Origin: Telmatactis stephensoni
Taxonomy: Eukaryota > Cnidaria > Anthozoa > Actiniaria > Isophelliidae
Reading direction: 5' to 3'
Assembly: GCA_029948255.1 (NCBI GenBank)
Contig: JALIZF010001834.1
Location: 112,501 to 176,500 of the forward strand
Length of the DNA: 64,000 nucleotides
The translations under genes were made by a program, and so were the position numbers. Positions 23,426 through 38,400 of the stretch are shown piece by piece. The notes under the pieces are model-generated. The model saw nothing but the letters and a program-made list of their open reading frames with translations. It had not been told where the DNA came from and searched no databases. Within the stretch, counting starts at the first letter, position 1, and every line of letters begins with the position of its first letter.

Positions 23426-26400
23426 CTGACAAAAGAAAGACTGGTTTAAAGGCGCTGTTACATGCTGAAACCTTTTCTCTGAAACTTGCCTCAATCACCG
23501 TTGCGAGACAAGTTTCACAACGCATTGCACCGTGTAACATGGTCATTTAGGTGAAACTTTCCTCGGGTCGGTTTCACGAGACGGTTTCACGAGAAGTATA
23601 TAACTTCTTTCTACTTCTGCAACAGAAATTTCAGCGTGTAACACACCTTATGAAATTCGTCTCGCATCGGCGACCGAGACAAGTTTCATATAAAAGTTTC
23701 AGCGTGTAACAGCGCCTTAAGCTCAAGATTTTTATTATTGTTGAAATATGAAACAAAAATGAAACTTTTTTAGAGTAAACTAGACCCTTGAACCAAGGGT
23801 TTACTCGTGCCCAAGTGGGATTGAGGTAATACTTGGATACAGTGTATCATGAAATCATACTGGTTATGCTATGCAGTTAGAGTGATATCTTTGGTAGCCT
23901 AAATAACAAAATAAAAAGCAAAAGAGCAACATACATTCAAAATCAGAAGCTACTTTGGACACTGAAAAGGTGGTGTGGGGTTCCTGTGTTTATCAAAAAT
24001 AATACGAACGTGCTATAAAAAATCTAGAATACATACAGTTTTAATATTTTAAATTATCCTATTTTAAATAACCGAATACTGAATATATAAATCATTTCAA
24101 AGCGCATAAAAATCAACCCCTGGAACAAAATCAGCTGCTCATCGAGCATAAAATAAAATACTGAAAGCATACAGAAATCAGAGTCAAAAGTCAAGCTTTT
24201 TTATTCATATAGATTCGAGAAGTCATCCACGTGAAAAATAGGACATCGAGGAGAAAATATAAGTTAATAATCGAGTAAGTCCATTTTGGTATAAAGATAT
24301 ACAATCAGACGAATGTTCATCCATTAATACACAGTCTTATTTGCAAAATATAATGTTACTGAATTCTAATACACAAATTATGAATGGGTTCTTTCTCGTC
24401 CAGTGCACCAGTGATTCCCAAAGGACGATTTAACATAAATCTACACAACAATGGCTATTGTTCAGACTGGACTACTATAAGTACCAAAATTTTGCTGCTA
24501 CGTCATCCGTAGGACGCAGTGGCGAAACGCGTGGAATTAGCTACAAATGGACTAGGACCCGGCTAATTTCTCCCTCACTGGCCCGGCTTGCCGGGTTAGC
24601 GTTGTAACTTGTGTTCTGCCGAAGGATGACGGGGTTGGGGCCGAAATCTTCAGCCGAACCGTAAATCAATGCGATGATTCAGCTCCTCTGGTGTCTGGAT
24701 GCATTGTCCGGGATTTTTTGCCTTTTGGGGTCGCGGGTTCGAGCCTCGGCAGAAGCAAATTGTTTTTTCTTTTTTTTTCACTTTAAGTATTTCCTTGGTT
24801 TTTTTTCTTCTCCCTTTTTCCCTCTCTCAGGTCTTCCTAAAATGTTTTCCTCTGATTTTTTGCTCATGAGCTTCCTGCGCAATAATAGAACCACAGGTAG
24901 CCCAAGATCGACGCATCCGTTGATTTACTAGCGATTATAGGGGAATTTATTATACTTAGAATCATTACATTCAGTCGAAATGAAATCAAAGAGGACTACC
25001 TTCCTAATCACGCAGACCAGCAGCTTGTTTATTGATACGCGCGGGTCTGATATTTGAAACGGTTAGTTTAAGGAAGCACGTAAACACAGTAAACTTTACC
25101 CATGAATTGACGTTGCACGAGTAAGCCACGCAAATAGTGTTTTCAATTTGTTCGGCGCCGACAATAATATTTGAACTCATAAGAGTGCCGTCATATTGAA
25201 TTTCAAACGAAGAGGCTTAGATTTTACCCTGATTGAGCCTTATATTTCTTTAGTTGAACCTTTGTCACATTACTTACAGTGTAGGTCATTGCTGTTATTA
25301 TCTAGCGTTCCAAGGAGAAAATCGAACAGAACAATGACAAAACCAAACACAAATCCTGACCGATCTTCACCACATACTCCACACTGCGAAGCTTAATGAC
25401 GACGGTATTAGCCACTTTCATACCGTGAAGACTGGGTACGAGTTCATCAAATTTTGACGATGGTAACACAAAACTCATATAGTCAGAAAGAGCACATCGA
25501 GCTATATAAAATCCCGAAGTTTGGTGTTGATCGGGTTAATATTGAATGACACAATTTAAGGTACTCGTACCCAGTCTTCACGGTATGAAAGTGGCTAATC
25601 CAAAGGCTCCTGGGTACAGTTTCGCAGATTTTCGACGTACACGATAGATTGATAGATTGATAGAAACTGTGATTTTTGGTAGGTGGGTACCTAGCATGGG
25701 ACTACGAGTCCCATTGTACCTGCCTTTTGGTATACATTATCTATTTATTTTCTATTTGTATGTATGCATTTATTTCAGTATTTACAATGTATATCCATTA
25801 AAGTTGTTAAAAAAACAAACAAACAAACAAACTGCAAACCTCGACTCGTGCGTCCAGAGGCCTGGGCACGAGTTATGATGAATTATCACTAAACATCAGT
25901 ATTAAAAACAATTGAAAGCGGAAGTACAATCAATAAATCAAATAAACAAAGAAACAACAAAAAATAAAACTGAAACAAAACAAGCAAACAAACGACAAAC
26001 TTATAAACAAAACAAAACAAAACAAATATAAAGAAAAAATTTTTATACGCTACCTCATGTATTCTTTCTAGTTTTTCAAGTTGTTTTTGATGTTCATCTA
26101 TTATCGATGGTCCTTTTGGTTTCCATCCTTGTAAATTCTCTTCTCCTCGTACGTAAACAGTAGATGTATCGACAACCTTTCGTTTTGGTCTAAATACTAC
26201 AAAACATATTATTGAGTCAGTGAATAGTTTTATGTACATAAAAATGTCATTAAATACACCCTGATGGCCCACGTCAAACATTCTGTCGCCAGGGATACAC
26301 CTATTTCAAAAACCGTTAACATACAAGCCCACAAGTTTGGCTTGCCCACAAGCCAAAGCGAATCTTTTGAGTTCGAAAGATATTTTACAAAATTTGATTT

Positions 26401-29400
26401 GAGCCATCTTTGTTGACTGTCGTTATGGCAACACAAATCGAAGTGAAATAGACAAAAATCGAAACTTTGATTCAAGCCCAGTAACTGGTGTAAAACCGTT
26501 TTAGTTGGTTAAGAGTAAGTTGCTCAATTCGTGAAGTGAAAAATAGAAGCATTGTCATTAAAAACTACATCGAGCCACCTTAAAGGTCACATGTTTGAGG
26601 AATATTTTGCATGGCCAGTACATCTGGTAATAAAACTGGAACACATCCCCGACGGGAACAAAATTGTGTCCTCGCAGTGACTTTTCTTCAGGAAATTACT
26701 GATACACACCAAGAAGATTTGTTCCAGTAGCATTGGACACGTCTCTTCATCAAATCCCCTTTGTTTTGAATGGGGACCTAATTTGTTCTGTTCGTCAACG
26801 AGTTTAATATGTTGGGGCATGTCCCGGAACAAAATTTGCCCCCCGCACACATAGGAGATTTGTCTCACTCACAAACTGATGTCCTTGACCTTAAGAGGGT
26901 TTGGAGTACTTCCACACTCACCTCGTCCACGTGTATCAGCAGGATAGAGGGTAAGTTGGTAGATACCACTATACTTGTAGCTAACAAAAAATATTACTGT
27001 CAATAGAAGACAAGTTACACTTTTTAAAAAATGTATACGTATAGAAAAATTAGTATATTGCGTGCGCTGTGATTGTGAGATTACAGTACACGCACGGATG
27101 ACGTCACAGAAACGTACGCGCACTCGGATTGGTTGAAGTACTTTGACTATTATATCGACTATAGATTTTTATCAAACAGCGCTAGTCGACTACGTCACGT
27201 GCCCTTTTTTGTTAACATTTTGACGACATCAGTGCAGTTCTTAGATCAAGTACAGACGCAAGCAAAATCTATTTGATAAGTACAGCTAAACTTACCAATT
27301 AATCTGAGTAGAACCAGTTAGGAATTTCCACACAGACCTACCGTGGGTAAAGAAAGCAGAATATCTTCGTTATGATTATAAGACTTAATTAATAAACGAA
27401 CCTAACGCATATCTTATCGATATAAACCATAAACTGATGCATGGTTGTCCCCCTTTATCACCCTAGTTTATGCTTCAATATACGGCAAATTATAGTCCAT
27501 AGATCAAGTAAATAAAAAATTAGGAGCGTAATACAGCCAAGTTTGCGATAGTAACATGTATTCTGTTATGGATTTCAATAATTCATTCTTGTATCTCCCC
27601 CCTTTTCTCTCTTGAATAATGATTCAATTTTTCTTTCATTCTTCTTATAGTGCCTACGGCTTTTCTTAATTTGATACAATGTAAAAGTTACCTAGAGGGT
27701 GTAGTCTTGGCGTCTCTACTAAAGACTTCTAAACATAAATCCTTTTGTAAACAAGCACTACGACAGCAACTGTCCATCTGTAGAGAGGAACATCAATACA
27801 TCAATAGCTGCTGATACATCCTCGTCCCAGGGCCTTCTCAGCTTTCTACCGTAGAAATTCGATTTTTGTTTGAAAGCTTAAAAGGCCCTGGGAACGAGGA
27901 TGCTGGTGATATAACAATTACACTATGATGCAAACTAATGTCTTGGAATATAAATACAAGTACATGCACAGACGATAGATTCTGTATGATTTTGAAATCT
28001 ACGAACACGGCAGGGTACGGCACGGTGCGCAAATGACACCGTACGGTATTGTCCGTCCTGTATTACTGTATTACATATACAATACACCTGTTTCACAAAA
28101 AGGTGGCGGACGAGAGACCTAAAGCACGGGCGACTAGAGCGAAAGGGAGCCTGGGTAGATGCAAAATGTAATTCGCTTTGCGGGTTTGGCTTTGATTTTT
28201 AACATCAAGAAATGAAGTCCTTTATTGTATAAGGGTAAAGCAAGCTAAATGTGGATGTCGAGTTGATATTCGTGTGGTTTTATTGTTTGAACAATTTCTA
28301 CCCATAATCCCTTTCGGGTGAGTCGCGTACAATTGGGGTCTTCATTGTGGTCCGACAGCGGTTTTTGAAATAGGTGTATACATAATGATATTGAACCACA
28401 AATGTGATCTATTTATAATATATCATTAATGTTAATATTTGCATTGCGTACAACGGTGCTGAACACAAAGGCTAAATTTGCGGTAGAGGGAATAGGACAC
28501 GTTATTACTTTCTTACCTCGACAAAAGCTGACATAGTAACAAAGACGGCTTCACCTGGTGGTGTCACCCTGTACGTTCACAAATGATAATTTTATGAGCA
28601 AGTATTTTGATTTACGCGCATATTTGAAAGCCTACATTGTCTCAAAGCATGGTTCAACCTCCCCTCCCCTTCACGAAATAGTGATATAGGGGAGGGGAGA
28701 TAACTACTGTTTTTCTTATGACGTCGTACAGGCATGTTGACAACCCCTCCCCTCCACTCCACATCAAGGTACTTATGAGAGGAGGTAACTACTGATTACC
28801 TGTTCAACAGACGTGAATTGTGAAGTGACGAATCCCAGGCTGCCTCGAACTTAAAAATCGTTCTATCGTCATCAGGATGAGAATGAATCTGAGGTGATAG
28901 AATGTTTAGTGATAAAGGATGCGATGGCCTACTGGAAGGACACTTTGTCGTGCGTACTTGGCCTGTCGAATAAAAAAGGTGATAACCATGCATTTAGATT
29001 TCAAACTTTACTACTACAATGGAGACCTTATCATATAATGGCCATTGTTAGCGTAAATAACGTATAATGACGTCTCTCCATAAGAATCCCGTTAATACGA
29101 CCACTAACGGGCCAAAAACAACTGGCCGTTGTGACGGGTTGGGCGTATCAACGGGGTAATTTTTATAGATCTCTAGTTATCAGGCAAAAATGAGGTGGTC
29201 GTAATAGCAGGGTGGCCGTATTAATGGGACGGACGCAGGACCTGATAAATCCTTCTGTAGAGGATAACAGATAAGGATTTATATACTGAAAATGAGTTCT
29301 CCAATTGATAAGTTGTAATGAATTGCACTGTCGACCATCCCTGAAATCCAGACTTCGACAACACGGTCATCTTTTGAAAGTTATAAGATGTCGAGAAATT

Positions 29401-32400
29401 GCAATTCAACCTCCATAAATAACATCCTGTAGATCAAGATCCAAATACATAAGGAACAGCTATTATAAGGTGCCTACCTATCGTTACGCTTTTTAATCTT
29501 CTCATTCTAAAATCAGGAGAATTCTCGTGCATGATTGTAACTACTAAACGACGCTGAATGCCCTGTGAAATAAATAGTATCGATAATGCACTAATAACTT
29601 CCACACACTCAAAATCCCAAAAATTATTAGTCTCTTTGACAAAATGGCTATCGTGTATAGAAATGATGTCATCGTACCTCAAGAACATGATGGGAAGAAT
29701 GATTTTTCCTTATTCAAAATGTTATGTTCCTTTGTGTTATTTCAGATAGACCATACGACCAAACAATCATGGCCATACGACCAAACAATGGTGCGATCTC
29801 ATGGTCAGGACCTTGGTAAGGGGGGTTCAGTTTCCACTGTTTTAAGTTAGTAGGAATTTATATGTCAAACATATCAGGGGCTTTGGCCTTTGATACCCAG
29901 TGTAAATGAGGTACAGCAAGATTTTCAAGTGACTGGAAAACCTACGTAGCACTCAATTGATGTACTATATTCCTAAAATCTATTGTATTCTATTGTCTTT
30001 CTAGCTATCTGTTGTTTTATGTGTTATTCATTATATTTTTGTATGAATATATTACATCAACTGGGTGCTATGTCTGCGCTATGTCCGCGCTATGTCTGTG
30101 CAACGTCTGCGCATGCTGGTAAACTTATGCAAATTTCGCTTTTAAGCTTGCCTTCAACGATGGTTTTCACAGAATGTCAAAATTTAAGGTCAATTCTTGA
30201 AACTTAGGGCCAGTATTCACATGTCTTCATTAATGCAATATCTTTGTCTCACAAAAGTATACAAGTGAAATTTTCTGTATACACCGAGAACATGAGCATG
30301 TCATTTCAAGCTAAAACTCACAAATTTCTTAAGAAAACATCGTAATATGCACGCATGCGCAGACGTTTTTCACTAGTGTCGGTTCTCCCTTCAAATGTCA
30401 TAGATACAAGAAATTTATCATTGTTATTAATACATATTTGTATACATGCTAGTAAAGGTGCAAAGCAAAAAGGTCGCCAGCAGCTTGACGGAGGTGAACG
30501 GGCGTGGAAATGGTTATCTTATAGTAACTAGAGTTTAAATGGTGTCTGATATTAAATATGACTACTACTCACTTGATGAATAAGAAAAACCCAGTCTCTA
30601 GCATCGCTACTTCTTTGCTTCACAACACACGGGAAATACCTGGTTGAAATTCCAAGAAATTAAGACATTGCTAAATAATTTGAGATGAAAATGATTAAAC
30701 CTCTCCAAGGAGACCAATATTAGAGTAAGACAACGCGGCTGTACAGAGAGGCCCTGATAAAATTAACTCTATAGTATGAAACGTTTAGACAAAAATTACC
30801 ACCGACGGTAAAATACGCGAGTAAAGGGACTTACAACGTTTTCAAATCCTTTCACTTTGCTCGCACTTCAACCCCCCCCCCCCCTTCCCTAAATACACAC
30901 ACATCTCGCGCGCGCAACAAAGTAAAGACAAACTACAAAAGCAGTATGTACTTACTCTCCTGACGGGGATAATTCAAAAATTTCAATCCATACAACGAAG
31001 TCCAGAGAAAGATTGTGAGGTTCCTCGCTAATGAAAAGAAATTTTATTAAACCAACCAACCAAACAGACAAACAAACAAATAATGACAGGTTCTACAACG
31101 AAACTTACCCTGGGTTTGAATAGGAACGCTCGACTCGTTCTAAAACACAAGAAAAATTTATTGCTAAAGGCGCTGTTACACTGTGCAATTTTCTCAGCAA
31201 CTTGTCTCGCAACGGCGTTGCGAAACAAGTTGCTGGAAGATTGCACAGTGTAACAGGGGTTGTCTCGCAATTTGTTTTGTTGCGCGTAGCGTTGCATGAA
31301 GTAGAACTCAGATCTACTTTTCGCAACGCATTGCAGCAACTTGCAATGCCATTGCACAGTGTATCACCCCTCCAGCAACTTTCCTCGCAATTTTTGAGGC
31401 ACGTTTTCTACGAGCGCATGCGCATGCGCAATTTCTCATTTCGCTCTGAGGAGCCATCTTGAATCTCGCTCCCAGCTTGCCTCGGCCAAAAATATTGCAA
31501 GTTGCTGAGGAAAATTGTACAGTGTAACAGAGCCTTAAGCAATACGTAGAAGCAAGGTTCAAACTAAAAATGGTTCTTGTATACCTGGAACACGAGAAGT
31601 GATGTTGTCCGTTGCCTTGGGAACATCCCTATAGTAAACAGTAAAAATACTTGAAATGCTAGTGTGATATGTTTATAAACTACAGGTGAATCTCCCATAA
31701 ACGGACGTTTGTTCATTTATGAGAGTTTTAAAATATAGTTTATCAACCTAAGGATACCATCCGCTTATCGCAGCTGTCGTTAAAAATATTTGACTTTATA
31801 AAATATTATAAATTTGTATATTTAATTCAAAATATTGAACGATTAATACAATTTCATTACGCACTTTGAAATTAGTTCACCAGCAAAGACCCGCTCTATT
31901 AAGCAAATCATAAATTCTACAAATTGAAATCATTCCTTCATCAATAGACTTTTAGAAGTTAAAATTAGAATTACGCGCTCTATTATCAAACAAATGATAA
32001 TTTATTCAAATTGGAAATATTTCTTCATCAAGAGACTTTCCTTACGCGCTCTGTTGTCAACTAATAATAATTTATTCAAATTGGAATTATTTCATTCTGA
32101 ATAGACTTTCATTAGGCGCTCTGTTGTCAACAAATGATAATGTATTTAAATTGAAATTATTCCGTCATGTCATCAATAGACTTTCATTACGCTTTCTGTT
32201 GTTATCAAATGATAATTTATTCAAATTGCAATTATTTCGCTCTAAATAGACTTTTATTACGCGCTCTGTTGTCAACAAATAATTATTCAAATTGAAATTA
32301 TTTCGTTCTCAATAGACTTTCATTACGCGCTCTGTTGTGTAGCAAATGATAATTTATTCAAATTAGAATTATTTCGTTCTCAAATAGACTTCATTACGCG

Positions 32401-35400
32401 CTCTGTTGTCAACAAATGATAATTTATTCAAATTGCAATTATTCCGTTCTCAGTAAACGTTCACAACGCACTCTGTTGTCAACAAATGATAATTTATTCA
32501 AATTGGAATTATTTCGTTCTCAATAGACTTTCATTACGCGCTCTGTTGTGTAGCAAATGATAATTTATTCAAATTGCAATTATTTCGCTCTAAATAGACT
32601 TTTATTACGCGCTCTGTTGTCAACTAATAATTATTCAAATTGCAATTATTTCGTTCTCAAATAGACTTCATTACGCGCTCTGTTGTCAACAAATGATAAT
32701 TTATTCAAATTGCAATTATTTCGTTCTCAATAGACTTTCATTACGCGCTCTGTTGTGTAGCAAATGATAATTTATTCAAATTAGAATTATTTCGTTCTCA
32801 AATAGACTTCATTACGCGCTCTGTTGTCAACAAATGATAATTTATTCAAATTGCAATTATTCCGTTCTCAGTAAACGTTCACAACGCACTCTGTTGTCAA
32901 CAAATGATAATTTATTCAAATTGGAATTATTTCGTTCTCAATAGACTTTCATTACGCGCTCTGTTGTGTAGCAAATGATAATTTATTCAAATTAGAATTA
33001 TTTCGTTCACAAATAGACTTCATTACGCGCTCTGTTGTGTAGCAAATGATAATTTATTCAAATTGGAATTATTTCGTTCTCAATAGACTTTCATTGCGCG
33101 CTCTGTTGTGTAGCAAATGATAATTTATTCAAATTAGAATTATTTCGTTCACAAATAGACTTCATTACGCGCTCTGTTGTCAACAAATGATAATTCATTC
33201 AAACTGGAATGATTCGGTCCTCAATAGACATTCATTACCCGCTTTGTTATAAAGATTTGCACTTCTTGCTCGAGAGGTTGTCCCGTGATATTTGTTAAGT
33301 GTCGATACCTACTCCCCGCTACTCATTGAATAGAGTGCCTAAACTTTCTACGCTAACAAGATAATTGTAATAGTCTGTCAAACTCATGCCTTCTCTCGTT
33401 AAGGAAGAAGGTTCAAGGCGGCTCTGCTCACAGAGTGGACTGCAAATAAAGTCCGTCATTCTCGCATGAAGCCTACTCGTAGGGGATTGGAGCCACTTAA
33501 GGCCCGGACACACGGTGGAACGTTTCCCGAAACATTTGCTGAAATACCGCGCGCAACACGGTTGTACCGTGTGTCCACCACTGAAACATCTCGTGCAATG
33601 GTGCGCGCAACAGTTCTGGACAGTTGCAGAAGTAGAGCGCGTTGCACCGTGTGGCATTTACAGTAAATACGTACCGTGGCACTGTGATACTTGCTTGATG
33701 ATGTGGGTGGTTTCTATAGTGACCAAATATTTGAATCTGTAAGGGTTTATTGCTGACATAGTCAATGAATTCTCTTGTTACCAGTAGTCCGACCTGAGAC
33801 AATATGAAAACACAATTCTATGTTTCTGATAAACTGATCAACAGGACCATTTATTACGAGGCCAAATAAGACGCGACGTATGTAAATCGCAAATCTCTAG
33901 ATATAAACGATACTTCTAGTCCAAGACGCACCTGTCGAACAACAGCTTTCTGAGCTGTTCCTACTAAGGTTCGAATAAGGCATATTTGGCCTGTATAAAT
34001 TGCCCTATTATTCTATTTATTTGAACCTGAAGATGAAGTAATGACTACGTCGCAAAATGTCGCTTATTGACAATCTTATGCTTAGACTTAATCTGTTAAA
34101 ACATGCGTTATTACCTTTTGACGATGGTTGAATTCAATAGACGTGTCTCTGCTGACTGGTTCAGTCGAAAACCCGACATCTTCGGCGGAGTCAAGAAACC
34201 TAAAAACAAAGGGTGATTTAACGATGAACCACTTTGCTGAACCAAAACGTAACCATAGTAACGACAAAGGCATGACAACGATCGCAAGCGCTATAGCAAC
34301 AACAGAATTACCATGACGTGAATCCTATTTTAAAGGTTGTCGTTGGTTTGGTTGCAATATGGACAATGTGTAACTGGGCAACCCGACTTTTCCCAAAACT
34401 TTTCTGTGTATTTTAGGCGTCAAAAGAGCAGAAATTTCAAATCCAAAATGCATTTCAATGTTGGAATGGAATTTGATATGCAATATGAAACATAACTACG
34501 GACAAGCAGTTTTTGAAAAAGGTAGGACGTCGTGATAAACACCATGATAGCAAGATTGTGAACCACCAGCATTCGTGGCTGCATCATTATGAATCGCTAT
34601 AGCAGACACAGCGGAAGATAAAACAGTAGTTTTCCTTTTATTTCAAGAGAACTGCCGACACAAAATTTCACGCAAATTGTACGTTTTGAAAAGAAAACAT
34701 GCAAACAAAACAAAACAAAACAAAATAAACATAAATTAAAACACAGAAAAAATAAAAAAAACAAAGAAACACATCAAATCAAAACAAGAAAACAACAACA
34801 GCAACAACAAGATGACTAAGGCTTACCTGATCTGACAAAATAAATCAGTATAATCCACAGGAAGCCCGGCAGCCTTGACAACCGTGATTTCGAATATGAA
34901 TGTAGACCCCACAACAAGAGATCCTTTGGAAAATGGCTTGGCGTCTTCGTCGTCATCTGATTGATCCATTTCGACTTCATTCCACTTTCTTACTTCCTAC
35001 AGATTTAAATGATTAATCAAGTTCCATTTAAATTCATCAAATTGTTTGTAACAAACATGCAGTAGAGTGCATTTCATATGTCTGTGAAATAAGATCAAGT
35101 TATTTGTGCCTATTTAGTTGCTATTTAGTTGTTATTTAGTTACTACCATTGAACCAGAACTTTCTTATAATAGCAATACACTGGAGACATCAAATACACA
35201 AGAGAATTGAGACAAATGACTTTGCATAATAGCTTTTAATTACTTTATTAGAGTTCTTACAATATAATATATCCGTGAAAAACTTTGCAAACAAAATTGT
35301 GCAATTTAGTACAAATTACAAAACTTAGAAATAAGCGAATTGCTGGGTTGCATCCATACCTTCGGGAATCCAAAGACAATGAAGCGGTAGCCATTTTGGA

Positions 35401-38400
35401 TGACCAAACAATAAACGCTAATGAGAAATCTTTTGTTGAAGTTCATCCAAGATGGCTGCCGTGACGTCACATGCACCCCAGCAATTGTAAGAATGACAAT
35501 AAACATCAAAAATGGCTCAACGCACCCTTAGCTTTATTCATAAAATCCTGCTGTTTCTCCCAAAAGAAACGAGTCAAACACAGCTAAATGTAAGTCACGA
35601 CAACAGACACCAGAAAAGGCTCAACGCACCCTTAACTTTATTTAATAATTCCAACTTTCTTCCACAAGAAACGAGTCAAACACAGCTGAATTAAAATAAC
35701 GACAACAGACACAAGAAACGAGTCAAATGCACCCTTAGCTTTATTCAAAACTCCCGCCGTTTCTCCCACAAGAGACGAGTCAAACACAGAAAAATTGAAA
35801 TAACGACAACAGACACAAGAAACGAGTCAAACGCACCCTTAGCTTTATTCACAAATCCCGCTTTCTACCAAACAAAATGAGTCAAACACTGCAAAAATAC
35901 AACAACGACAACAGAGACAAGAGATGAGTCAAACGCAAGGACATTAACAAAACTAACCATAAGTGATACGCTCTTGAAAGTAACTAGATGCATCCATGGC
36001 TTGCTTCACGACTTAGTCTAGCCTAGTACTAGACCTGACAAACTTGTTGCTCTTGTACATTTGCACATTTGCAAGGCTCGCTTACTTCTTAACACTAAAC
36101 AGTCTAGTGACAAAATTGTGCAAATTTGTGCAATTTCTTACAAAGGTTTTCATGGATATATTGTAAGCACTCTACTTCAAATGAACCTTCATTGAAAGAA
36201 ACAATGAAGGTTCATTTGAAGTAATAAAGTAATTAAAAGCTATTATGCAAAGTCATTTGTCTCAATTCTCTTGTGTATTTGATGTCTCTAGTGTATTGCT
36301 ATTTCAAGAAAGTTCTGGTTCAATGCTAGTGACTAAATAGCAACTAAATAAGCACAAATAACTTTGATCTTATTTCACAGACATATGAAATGCACTCTAT
36401 CGCGATTCCCTTTTTATTTTGACTAATATTTCAACGTGCATTTTCATCTTGTTGCCTTTCTTGAAAATAATTAAAAACTTTTTTCCAGTTTACCTGATCC
36501 TGAACTCAGACGTTTCAGAATAAAGCAGTCAAAGAAATCGCACTTCGTTTTTTTTAGCCCAGCTATGGGTCGATGTTCAATGCGTTTGAAACGCGTTTGA
36601 ACTCAAAACGACTTTGCGATGAAATGTGTCGAAACGAGAATCCAACGCGTTGTTCTTTTTTTGGTTAATATTCTTCCTAACGGACCGTAAGTGGCCCTAA
36701 CTGCTCGATACAAAATTAACACCATTGTAGAAATTATGGCTTTTCATCGTGCTCCTCTTACACTTCTCGCACTTGTTACAATTCCAGTGAACTTCGTGTG
36801 AACTCATCATAGCACGCTACTTTATTGCATGTTTATATATTCCACACACCTCGCCAAAAGTAAGCCATAGGACACATGATCTGCTTGCCTCGTCCATTTC
36901 AGTATTTTGATCTATTAAACATAAAAAACAGTATGAATAAATTAAAGTGGTAAGCGAACCAAATGTGATTTCGAAACACTCCGTTTCACAAAAATGCATC
37001 ACGAGGAGTGTGTCCACACCTGTTTTGGTACCTCAGTCAGTTTCCTAAATTCTTATTTGTCGTCTGACCCATACCATATTTTTCTTAATTTCACGACTAT
37101 GTTAATCATTGTTTCCGTTCAGATGAAAATTACAATTTTCTCCTATAGGTTTCAAAACTAACCTTCACAACGCTGTATATTTGTTAATACATGTCCTTGG
37201 AGTTCTCCTGTTTCACTGATGACAGGCGTGGTCTGGTTTATGCTTATGCCATATATTAGATTACTAAAGTAAACGAACGATCTGAAATACAAAAGCTTGG
37301 TATTACCTCAAAAGGAAAACTTCTAATTCGTATCATTTTTTGGAAAAATAATCCTGTGATACGAATGAAATTACTATTGCATTGGGGTGAAATTAAATAA
37401 GAACGACAATTCGTATAGGGAGTATGGTAATTGTAGTGATATGAGCAACACACCCGTTAATTCATCTTCCAAGACTCACGAATTACCATAGCAAAGATAT
37501 AGGTTCTTACAGAAAGGAATTACCATAGCAAAGGGATGAATGTCTATATTAATTACTTGAGTAACCATAGCAACAAGGTCCACTATAGGTTTAGGGAAAT
37601 ATATGCATTCATAATTTATATAACAGCCATATGAGTCGCGAAGTAAAACCATGTTACCATAGTACCGATGTAGATTACCATAGTAACCGGTCTTCATAGC
37701 AACATGATTCTTTGGCATGAATAACAAGATAAGTAGCGAAGTAAGACCATGAGCTACCATATAACAACATTGATTACCATAGCAACCTGTGTTTCTATAG
37801 CAACGTCTTGATTATGATGGTTTTGTGTCTTTCTTTGGCTGTACTTACCTTCCTACCAAGCGAAACCACGGAAAGTCATCATAAAAAGGATCTCCTGTTT
37901 CAAAACTGACGTTCGTTGTTGATTCTGCCGCAGTTTCGTACATAAACCGCATATCTTCCAGTCGATACCTGATGATACAAAATATGTTTCGTTACAAAAG
38001 ACAGCGAAAAGAGAGCTTCGGCTATTTGAGTAAGAGGGAACGTGATTTGAATGCAGTAGTTTTTCAATGACTACACTTTCACCTTTACGTATTCTAGACT
38101 GAACCAAACGGCTTTTGCACAAGTTATCTGACTTAGGTGAAAGTTGGGAAAGGCGGAAGCACGATCAGTCAACTGAACTACTGTGAGCTACCTTAATACA
38201 CTCCCAAACGAATGCCCTCCAAAATGCAAGTAATTGTGCATCTTCTTACAAAATAAGTTTACCAACACAGATGGCTTGCGTGATTTATTTTTCTTCACAG
38301 AACTAAGAAAAGACAGGCGCTCCTAATAATAAGTACACCGCCGAAGGTATGAGGGTTGATTTAGAGAATTCCTTACAGTTTTGGAGTTTACGCTTAACCC

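Noticed and set aside
31920..33245. Regular array considered as CRISPR
   Set aside because: Units are contiguous ~70 bp tandem repeats without unique spacers, in an animal intron with no cas genes.
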